58,503 nt of DNA, from contig NZ_CANMEZ010000016.1 of assembly GCF_947496985.1 (NCBI RefSeq), forward strand, positions 1-58,503. The letters run 5' to 3'. Source of the stretch: an uncultured Kordia sp. Lineage in GTDB: Bacteria > Bacteroidota > Bacteroidia > Flavobacteriales > Flavobacteriaceae. A program made the position numbers and the translations under genes. Below are positions 50,801-57,700 of the stretch, piece after piece (the stretch's first letter is position 1; the number at the start of each line of letters is the position of its first letter). The notes beneath the pieces are model-generated. The model had not been told where the DNA came from and did no database searches. It worked only from the letters and a program-made list of their open reading frames with translations.

Positions 50801-53800
50801 CAAGATATATATGCAACAGGTGAAATTGTATACAAAAGCGAACATACAACCATTGGATATCTAAATGCAACAAATTCAGACAAAGAAGAATACTATAAAA
50901 CGGGTGATATAGGACGCATATTAGCTACTGGTGAGCTTGAATTTATAGAAAGAAGCAATCAACAAATCAAACTCAATGGAATTAGAATTGATTTGTTAGA
51001 AATAGAATTAAACATACAAAAAATAGCGAGTCAAACAGCTGTCATTGTTCAAGATAATAAGTTGATTTCGTATTTGTTAGAAACAGAAAAAGAAAGCGTA
51101 TCGGCAATTAAAAAATTATTAAAAGAAGAATTGCCGCAAATAATGATTCCTGAAATATTTGTATTTGTAGCTGAATTTCCAAGAACGCGTACAGGAAAAA
51201 TTGATCGAAAATCATTACCAAACGCGATAATAACAGAAACAAACGAAACGCTATTTGAAGCACCTTCAAATACTATAGAAAAAGAACTTGTAACTATTTG
51301 GCAAAAGTTATTAAAGCTTGAAACTGTCGGAATTCAGCATAGTTTCTTTGAATTGGGCGGACATTCGTTACTCGCAATTCAGTTAATAGCACACATGCAA
51401 GCAACATTTGAAGTTGTAGTTTCTATCAAAGACATTTTTGAAAATCCAACAATAAAAGATTTAGGAATTATAATTGCTGAAAAAGTAAAAGTTAGCATTC
51501 CAGCTATAATTCCAACAAAAAGAACAGACAAAATTCCGTTGTCATATGCGCAAGAACGTTTGTGGTTTATAGATAAATTGCAAGGAAGTTTGGCGTATCA
51601 TATTCCTGGTGTTTTACAAATCAAAGGTAAAATTGATACAACAATACTATCGAAAGCAATTCAGGCATTAGTTATACGACATGAAACGTTGCGAACGGTA
51701 ATTCATGAGTATGAAGGTGATGGTTATCAGTATATTATGAATGCTGATGATTTTGAAGTTGTGTCTGTAGCTTCCGCGAGATTAGACAAAAATTTAGATC
51801 AATTCATACAAGAAGAAACACAAAAAACATTTGATCTATCACAAGATTACATGTTGCGAGCAACCATTGTAAAACAATCGGAGAATACATATATGTTGAT
51901 TTTGGTTTTACATCATATTGCCGCAGATGGTTGGTCCATTCCAATCTTTGTAAATGAATTAGAACAAGCGTATCGACAAATTAGTACGAACGGAAAAGTA
52001 GATTTACAACCACTTTCAATTCAATATGCAGATTACAGTAATTGGCAACGTAACTATTTAACAGGTGAAGTTTTAGGTGAGAAATTAAGCTTCTGGATAA
52101 ACCAATTAAAAGATGTAATGCCATTAGTCTTACCAACAGATTACAATCGTCCAGCAATTCAATCTACAGCAGGAGAAACCTATACATTTAAAATAAATAA
52201 AGCGCTTTCAAACAAGTTAAATATAATTTCAAAGTCACAAGGAGTCACACTTTTTATGACACTATTGACTATCTATAAAGTATTATTACACCGTTATTCT
52301 GGTCAAACTGACATTGCAGTCGGGACGCCAATTGCAAACAGATCGCAACTTGAAATATCACAATTAATAGGATTTTTTATAAATACAATTGTGATGAGAA
52401 GCCAAGTGGAATCACAAAAGTCATTTGCTGAATTATTACAAGAAATAAAGCAAACAAGTTTAGCAGCATTTACACATCAAGATGTTCCGTTTGAAAAAAT
52501 AGTAGATCATGTAGTTGTTGATAGAGATCAAAGTAGAAGCCCATTATTCCAAACCATGTTTATACTTCAAAACAATGAAGAAACTACAGGAATCAGTTTA
52601 GGTGAAAGCAACATAGAATTGCTTGAAACAAAAACAACAACGGCAAAATTTGACATTTCTATGACCATTCGTGAAAACGAAAATGGAATGTCTGTAGCAA
52701 TTGAATATGTAACGGCTTTATTCAAAAAAGAAACAATAGCACGTTTTGCAGTACATTTTAATCAATTGGTGAAGGCTGTTTGTGAAAATGTAAATCAATC
52801 AGTTGGAAGTTTACAAATGTTACCAAAAGCAGAGAAAACACAACTTTTGGAAGCCTACAATAATACGAAAGTTAACTATGGCGAAGGAAAAACGGTTTTA
52901 GATGTATTTGCAGATCAAGTTGCGAAGAATCCGAATGCTGTTGCGATTACATTTGAAGAGATAACACTTTCGTATCAAGAATTAGATGCAAAATCGAATC
53001 AAATAGCAAATTACTTAGCAAAACAAAATTTACAGGCAAACAGTTTAATTCCATTATGTATCGAACGTTCATTGGAAATGATAATTGGAATCTTTGGAAT
53101 ATTAAAAGCAGGTTTTGCCTATGTTCCAATTGATCCAACAAATCCACAAACTCGAATAGATTTCATTCTAGAAGATATTTCTGCAGAAATCATATTGACA
53201 GAAAGTTCATTAGAAAATAGATTTGTAGAAGCAAATCAAATGATTATTTCTTTAGATGTGTTAAGTTTTGAAAATGAAGAAAATACGTTTGAATCAGAAG
53301 TAAACGAAGATCAATTAGCATACATTATTTACACTTCTGGAACGACAGGAATTCCAAAAGGCGTAATGATTGAACACAAATCGTTGTTCAATTTCATACA
53401 TGGTTTTTCTGAATTATATGATTTTTCGGCTGCAGCCAGAATTGGATTCAAAACGAATTATGCTTTTGATGTTTCGGTTCATGAAATCTTCGGTTGGATC
53501 AAAGATGGTGGAAGTGTGGTAATACTTCCAAAAGATGCTGAAAAAGAAGCAAAAGGACTTATCGAACGTATTGAGAAGTATAAAATTACACATCTAAACT
53601 TAGTACCTTCGTTATTTTCAGTTTTACTTGAAGAATTACAATCTACAGACAAAGAAGCGCTTTCAAGCTTGGAATACTTTTTCTTAGCAGGCGAAGCATT
53701 GCCAATTCAATTAGTAAGAAACTATGATGCATTAGGTTTTGAAGCAAAGTTGGAAAACATATACGGACCAACAGAAGCTACGATTTACAGTTCATATTAC

Positions 53801-54682
53801 AGTACAGAAAACTTAACAGACGATCAAACAAGTATTCCAATTGGGAAACCAACGCTCAACACACAATTATACATTTTAGATGAACAATTATCATTAGTAC
53901 CAAGTGGCGTTATTGGCGAATTGTGTATCAGCGGAAAAGGCTTATCGAAAGGCTATTTAAATAGAGAAGAATTAACAGAAGAGAAATTTGTAAATCATCC
54001 GTTTAAAGAAGGAGAGAAGCTTTACAAAACAGGTGATTTAGCAAAATGGCTTCCGGATGGAAACATTGCATACATTGGACGAAAAGACGATCAAGTAAAA
54101 ATACGAGGATACAGAATTGAGTTGGGTGAAATAGAAACAGCTTTAGATAAGTTGGAAAACATCAAACAATCGGTTGTTGTAGCAAAAGAAGACAATACAG
54201 GAAGTAAGCAATTAGTAGCGTATTTTATCGCAGAAGAAGAAATTGATTTTACAGAAATCCAAGAATCATTAGCTAGTGAATTACCAAATTACATGATTCC
54301 GAATCGTTTTATGCAATTAGAAGAATTTCCACTAAATGCAAACGGTAAAATCAACAAAAAGGAACTTCCTGAATTAGATACAACCGCATTAAAAACAACA
54401 ACATACGAAGCACCAACAACGGAAACTGAAAAGCAATTAGTTGCTATTTGGGAAGAACTATTAGGAATAGAAAACATAGGCATAAAAGACAACTTCTTCC
54501 AACTTGGAGGACATTCCTTATTAGCTATTAAATTGATTACACGCATATCAAAAACATTTGAAACTGAAATCAGTGTCAAAGAAGTATTTCATTTTGTAAC
54601 TATCGAAGAAATAGCAAAGTATTTAGAAATTTTTTCAGAACAAGATCAAGAAAACGAAGACGAAGAAATCTCATTCTTCTAA
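41831..54682 (+). CDS. Four-module NRPS with repeated A-domain specificity
   Basis: 4283 residues counting from GTG at 41831. An in-frame ATG at 41879 starts right at the TubC-like docking domain (MEKAKQLISKLEKQ) and may be the true start; ATG at 41843 is another option. Modules with approximate A-domain bases: M1 43430-44690, pocket DGFFIGGTF, Val/Ile-like; M2 46650-47920, DVHNFAIIY, unassigned; M3 49790-51010, DAVHVGIII, divergent (YGAAEAS for YGPTE, LNGIRIDLLEIE for RGYRIELGEIE); M4 52870-54140, the same pocket as M2 in a nearly identical domain. C domains of M1, M3 and M4 are LCL-like (HHI(I/A)(S/A)DGWS). The M2 C domain has HHAILDGWS and belongs with the atypical C domain of the 5141 NRPS. 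PCP cores are IGGDS, LGGNS, LGGHS and LGGHS. There is no epimerase or thioesterase. The acidic tail ENEDEEISFF probably docks to the next protein, 32 bp downstream. Confidence 0.96.
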   Translation: MCTSMLPKSKNIRIPEMEKAKQLISKLEKQKIDLKLNGENLEIVSYQSKVPVELIHEIKALKQDLIQYLKTLDIESKTIEIPVCEEAENYALSSAQYRLWIAMQHDKNTLTYNMPAAIYINEKVDLKAFETAIKQTIAKHEILRTVFKPDQAGIVKQWIQPTNRINFTLDYIDVRNTNDQEATITAYLEEKFKEHFNLENGPLLKAGFIHTQDKQYILYFNMHHIISDGWSIGVLQQEVFSFYQNPIGTEKQLRIQYKDFAAWETKKNEAGINEENKKYWIDTFVEEVPLLNLPSNKRRPEVKSNNGNNLSVDLSFELTNNLRAYVNKAGVSVFTGVLASLKLMLSTYSNVKDITVGTPIAGRNHVDLENQIGFYVNMLPLRTKIEKGETFASFLKKEKKAYFNAIECPYPFNQLIEELQLKRDISRNPLFDVSLTYYGAQDTMLEKQEVPFLKALQNKSVRYDIEFHVREFENKLKIEIIYDTDVYEKEMFVQFLENYTILLSEALQNVTAEIETLNIISKEEQLLFNEFNQTTVAYPRDESIISLFEKQALETPNHKALVFEKTEFTYAELNAEANQLARCLVEIHQLVEGDFIGILANRNEQAIIAMLAILKIGCTYAVIDAESPKSRLEYILKDINPKLLITDTDHVFEIDYFNGNMFVIDIEFQKEAFSSENLETLSIKNRLAYIAYTSGSTGVPKGVMVTNRGVVRLVKNTNFITVIEEDNYLGLSNFSFDGSTFDIYMPLLNGATVCIASKSLFLDLQRLNNYIIDNEITSFFITPVLFNSLVDFELSGLANLKYVICGGDRVSVKHAKKFNELYPKVSLQNGYGPTENTTFSTWYKIENLTDTALSIPIGPPIANSQCYIVNEALKLLPLGVIGEICVGGDGLAEGYLNQPELTAEKFVSNPFKTETKLYKTGDLGRWNANGEIEFFGRNDHQVKIRGYRIELGEIEHALLKIENIDKGAIIIVEDASKQKNIVAYFTAKESQNIQKLEAALKEILASYMVPNHFIQIDEMPLTLNGKVDRKALLSIEGNILIDTDNYKAPTTKLEANIVTIWNTYFKREDLGVAHDFFAIGGDSIKAIQLINKMNTVFDEGYFTIADLYANPTIEALVKTAEVKSNVPKHIKLRKSISQEFTTLQENTISEAAKKGTSTENWEAVFPMGGIQKGLIFHSLLDNGVYILSPIQQFENEGFKFEIFKKALKEVVAEHPILRTSFNLHEFGQELQIVHKNLDLEAHLEFLDIRSEIEEIQNNIIKEIIHNQTENGFDIAISGLWKAIVIQLSEDVYKLIFLFHHAILDGWSYYSMITEISKKYEEKKNNQPTFTAPIQLSYRDYIVEEFINKENTKLKEYWTKKFSDFEINDLPFHAKSEAVAISEYIHIKLDTKLKNQVDAYIKRAKISEKTFYLAVALKLIQVTTNQNDITIGLMSNGRQALEDGDKVLGCFTNSLPFRIHLEKENTSFINAIEQQIRELKEFESLSYFELKKILSETYEFKKEYFNATYNFTDFHITKNINKAFKGQEVLIQESEKSETAFNFHIASVEEEVLIEMSFYEGLYSEIQKAQLENYVHNILTDFITTEQNISIITESEQTQLLEAFNNTKVNYGEGKTVLDVFADQVAKNPNVVAITFEEITLSYQELDAKSNQIANYLAKQNLQANSLIPLCIERSVEMIIGIFGILKAGFAYVPIDPTNPQTRIDFILEDISAEIILTESSLENRFVEANQTVISLDVLSFENEGNTFESEVNEDQLAYIIYTSGTTGIPKGVMIEHKSLFNFIHGFSELYDFSAAARIGFKTNYAFDVSVHEIFGWIKDGGSVVILPEDAEKEAKGLIERIEKYKITHLNLVPSLFSVLLEELQFTDKEALSSLEYFFLAGEALPIQLVRNYDALGFEAKLENIYGPTEATIYSSYYSTENLTDDQTSIPIGKPTLNTQLYILDEQLSLVPSGVIGELCISGKGLSKGYLNREELTEEKFVNHPFKEGKKLYKTGDLAKWLPDGNIAYIGRKDDQVKIRGYRIELGEIENVIRECSSTITSVVVTPKEIQQDKILVAYIVSEELEKSTLKQYLQSKLPSYMVPSYFIVLDELPLNKSGKIDRKALPKLTKDALIETKEYIAATNEIEAKLVAILEEMLTISPIGITDNFFELGGNSLSALQLRSKITQTFNTKIDLRGFFNVPTIQYISAEIELAENDTTHKAFSIIPVAPSQKSYELSYAQKRFWVLNELSGQSAAYNLFVAQQLDTEFDLKTLNKAIQIILERHASLRTIFVIENGIPKQQIQAIESVQYVVEKYQYDAENVKDEVFNTVFELDEWPLFRMAVIEETNELVFSIHHIISDGWSLEIFKNDIVKIYESLRSKMPIELPELAIEYKDYAVWEQNLIVSEAIQPSKNYWEMKLQAPLGQFQLPYDVEVETKTSHNEGSYYNVLLQGEAKDKLVQFSLDKKLRLLSILMASFKIVLQRLTNENDLIIGVPMSVRSHVELQHQIGVFLNTVLIRNTISANQTTLGFLTEVNNSLLEAIDNQLYPYEKVVEGIQNTELTSVFFNLLNYDGSAKNTYSESEAITGKLETAVKFDIECYVKEYANAISISCVYRDAVFKSETIKHWMDMFVNVINAVVEQPNNTIGEIPVFTRPIYQLEKKSKANSKLTIEQSIIKQFEAQVEKAPNALAIHSEHITLRYGDINNIANKIANQILAKEISNKRVSLLLARGELQILGILGTLKSGNSYVPLDSEYPIKRLLQLVEASKSKILVTSETNRVIAETISEKLHIPIVVINTTNEKVIENPLIKSTSTDEAYVLFTSGSTGIPKGVIQNQRNVLYFIKKHIQNVAVTENDTVSLLSTYSFDAYVVDVFSTLLVGGTIAPYNIKTTGLHALNTWMQTYKVSILHMVPSLFRAFTNILKQDEKVVARALVLGGEAAFQKDFNSFKNRFSTDAIFVNIYGAAEASIISTKVVSHESELYKNRIPLGNITEDNNVYILQNDMLTQDIYATGEIVYKSEHTTIGYLNATNSDKEEYYKTGDIGRILATGELEFIERSNQQIKLNGIRIDLLEIELNIQKIASQTAVIVQDNKLISYLLETEKESVSAIKKLLKEELPQIMIPEIFVFVAEFPRTRTGKIDRKSLPNAIITETNETLFEAPSNTIEKELVTIWQKLLKLETVGIQHSFFELGGHSLLAIQLIAHMQATFEVVVSIKDIFENPTIKDLGIIIAEKVKVSIPAIIPTKRTDKIPLSYAQERLWFIDKLQGSLAYHIPGVLQIKGKIDTTILSKAIQALVIRHETLRTVIHEYEGDGYQYIMNADDFEVVSVASARLDKNLDQFIQEETQKTFDLSQDYMLRATIVKQSENTYMLILVLHHIAADGWSIPIFVNELEQAYRQISTNGKVDLQPLSIQYADYSNWQRNYLTGEVLGEKLSFWINQLKDVMPLVLPTDYNRPAIQSTAGETYTFKINKALSNKLNIISKSQGVTLFMTLLTIYKVLLHRYSGQTDIAVGTPIANRSQLEISQLIGFFINTIVMRSQVESQKSFAELLQEIKQTSLAAFTHQDVPFEKIVDHVVVDRDQSRSPLFQTMFILQNNEETTGISLGESNIELLETKTTTAKFDISMTIRENENGMSVAIEYVTALFKKETIARFAVHFNQLVKAVCENVNQSVGSLQMLPKAEKTQLLEAYNNTKVNYGEGKTVLDVFADQVAKNPNAVAITFEEITLSYQELDAKSNQIANYLAKQNLQANSLIPLCIERSLEMIIGIFGILKAGFAYVPIDPTNPQTRIDFILEDISAEIILTESSLENRFVEANQMIISLDVLSFENEENTFESEVNEDQLAYIIYTSGTTGIPKGVMIEHKSLFNFIHGFSELYDFSAAARIGFKTNYAFDVSVHEIFGWIKDGGSVVILPKDAEKEAKGLIERIEKYKITHLNLVPSLFSVLLEELQSTDKEALSSLEYFFLAGEALPIQLVRNYDALGFEAKLENIYGPTEATIYSSYYSTENLTDDQTSIPIGKPTLNTQLYILDEQLSLVPSGVIGELCISGKGLSKGYLNREELTEEKFVNHPFKEGEKLYKTGDLAKWLPDGNIAYIGRKDDQVKIRGYRIELGEIETALDKLENIKQSVVVAKEDNTGSKQLVAYFIAEEEIDFTEIQESLASELPNYMIPNRFMQLEEFPLNANGKINKKELPELDTTALKTTTYEAPTTETEKQLVAIWEELLGIENIGIKDNFFQLGGHSLLAIKLITRISKTFETEISVKEVFHFVTIEEIAKYLEIFSEQDQENEDEEISFF
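46617..47918 (+). repeat. A-domain duplication, copy 1
   Basis: 1302 bp encoding nearly the whole A domain of module 2 of the 41831 NRPS. It aligns without gaps to 52836-54137 (constant offset 6219 bp), with roughly twenty or fewer substitutions by eye. Identity stops sharply at the end of the A8 motif, just after GEIE. Confidence 0.95.
52836..54137 (+). repeat. A-domain duplication, copy 2
   Basis: Second copy of the 46617-47918 block, forming the A domain of module 4 of the same protein. The residues lining the substrate pocket are the same in both copies. The flanking C and PCP domains are not duplicated. Confidence 0.95.
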
Positions 54683-54714
54683 ACCAACAACAAGACTACA
54701 TATTTATTGAAATT

Positions 54715-57700
54715 ATGATAAATAAAGATTTATTACATATAATCTATACGGCTAAATCTGACGGGATTAAGTTATTCGTAAAAGATGGGAAATTAGGAAT
54801 GAAAAAGAGCAAATCTACACTCATTTCTCCAGCGCTTACGAAACAAATACAGGAAAACAAAGAAGCGTTGATTCAGTTTTTGGGAAAAGGAACTACTACG
54901 TCAAATATTCCTTCAATCAAAGTAATGGAACGCCCGTCAAGAATTCCATTATCATTTGCACAAGAACGTTTATGGTTTTTAGATCAATTGCAAGGAAGTG
55001 TAGCCTATCATATTTCAGGAGTATTAAAAATTACAGGAGATTTAAATATATTAGTCTTACAAGAAGCTTTACAGCATATTGTTGATCGCCATGAGTCACT
55101 TCGAACGGTTTTCAAAGATCATGACGGAATTGGATATCAGGAAATTAAAAGTAGCAATGATTTTAAAGTTGCACACATACAAAATGCTACGGAAGAAATA
55201 GTAACTTTTCAAATAGAGAAAGTGACTAAAACAGCTTTTGATTTATCAAAAGATTACATGTTTAGAGCGGTTGTTGTTTCAATAAACGAGACAGATCACA
55301 GACTTATTTTAGTTTTACATCATATTGCTTCAGATGGTTGGTCTTTACCAATCTTAGTAAAAGAATTAGAAGCATCTTACGGACAATTATTAGCAGGAAA
55401 CAAGGTTGATTTACCAACATTACCTGTGCAATATGCAGATTATAGTAGTTGGCAACGCAACTATCTTTCAGGCGAAGTATTAACTGAAAAATTAGCTTTT
55501 TGGAATGAAAAACTGAAAAACGCATCACCTTTAGAAATACCAACTGATTTTACAAGGCCTTCAATACAATCAACAGAAGGAAATGTATATAGTTTTACAC
55601 TCAATAAAGAGCTTACAAAAGGTTTACATAATATCTCAAAAATACAAGAGTCCACACTATTTATGACGCTTTTGGGAATTTATAAAATCTTACTTTATAA
55701 ATATACAAGACAAACGGATATAAGTGTTGGAACTCCAATTGCAAATAGACAACAGGAAAACGTGGCAGGATTAATAGGTCTTTTTGTAAATACAATTGTA
55801 TTAAGAGATCAATTGCAACCAAATGCTTCATTTATTACTTTATTAAAACAAATTAAAGAAACATGCTTAACATCTTATATGCATCAAGATGTTCCATTTG
55901 AGCAAATTGTTGATGATTTAGCATTAAAACGCGATCAAAGTAGAACACCTTTATTTCAAACCTTATTTGTGCTTCAAAACAATGAAGAAGTTTCAGAAGT
56001 CAGTCTGGGAAATAGTATAGTTTCTGCAATTGCAACAACACGTGATACAGCAAAATTTGACCTTACATTAAATGTTACGGAAGAAAATGAAGAAATATTA
56101 GTAGAAATAGAATATGCTACTACTTTATTTAAAGCTGAAACGATAGTAAGAATGGCACAACACTTTAAACTACTTTCACATGCTATTGTTGACAATACAA
56201 ATCAACCAATCAGTACTTTAACAATTATTGGTAAAGAAGAACAAAATACATTACTGAATATATTCAATAACACAAAAAAGGAATATCCTAGCGAAAAAAC
56301 TGTTGTTGACTATTTTAAAGAACAAGTTTTAAATACACCAGATGCTATTGCTGTTGTATTTGAAAACACAAAACTAACATATGTAGAGTTAGACAAAAAA
56401 TCCAATCAAGTTGCATTCTATTTACAAGAAAAAGGAATTATTAAAAACAGTTTAGTTCCAATTTGTACAGAACGTTCCTTAGAAATGTACATCGGTATTT
56501 TAGGAATCTTAAAATCTGGTGGCGCATATGTTCCGATTGATACTAAAAACCCTATAGAACGAATTCAATTTATCTTAAAAGATGTTGATTCAGAAATCAT
56601 ATTAACAACAACTGCATCAAAGGAATTAGTTAAGGTTTCTGGAAAAGAATCTATCTATATAGATGAACTAATCAATGCTTCCGATAATTTACGATCTCCA
56701 AGAGAAATTAACATTGTTACATCGCAATTGGCATATGTTATTTACACTTCAGGAACAACAGGAAACCCAAAAGGAGTAATGAATGCGCATTCAGGATTAT
56801 TAAATCGTTTATTGTGGATGCAAGATGACGTAAATATTACTTCACAAAGTATATTACTTCAAAAAACACCATACGTGTTTGATGTTTCTGTATGGGAATT
56901 ATTAATGCCTTTAATTAGCGGCTGTACATTAGTAATGGCAACACCAGAAGGTCATAAAGATCCAGATTATTTACAAAAAATTATTACCAGCCAAAAAGTA
57001 ACGCACATTCACTTTGTTCCATCAATGTTGGAAGCATTCGTAACTTCGGTTGAAGCATCAAACAATAATTCTTTAAGCCATGTAATTTGTAGTGGAGAAG
57101 CACTATCCGCTCAATTAGTGAAAAAATTTAAAGAAAAATTCACAAATACTAGAATTCATAACTATTATGGACCGACGGAGGCAGCAATTGATGTTACAAA
57201 GATAGATTTAACAGCTAAAGAATATGAAGTCTTAATTCCTATAGGGAAACCTGTAGCAAATACTACTGTTTATATTGTAGATGATGCTTTTCAGTTATGC
57301 CCAATTGGAGTTCAAGGAGAATTATTAATTGGAGGAATTCAAGTTGCAAAAGGATACATAAATAGAAAGGAATTAACTGAAGAAAAATTTATTTTAAGTC
57401 CATTTAAAAATGATGAACGATTATATAAAACAGGAGATATTGCTAAATGGTTACCTGATGGAAATATTCAATACTTAGGAAGAAAAGATGATCAAGTAAA
57501 GATCAAAGGATTTCGTATAGAATTAGGCGAAATAGAAGCTGCTTTAAGGAACATACAGTATATTGAACAAGCAGTAGTTATTGTATGGGAAGATGCAAAT
57601 GACAATAAACAATTAGTTGCGTATGTAATCGCAACTGAGGAAATTGACAACAAAGCGATTCAAAAAGAAATAGCTAAACAATTACCAGACTATATGATTC

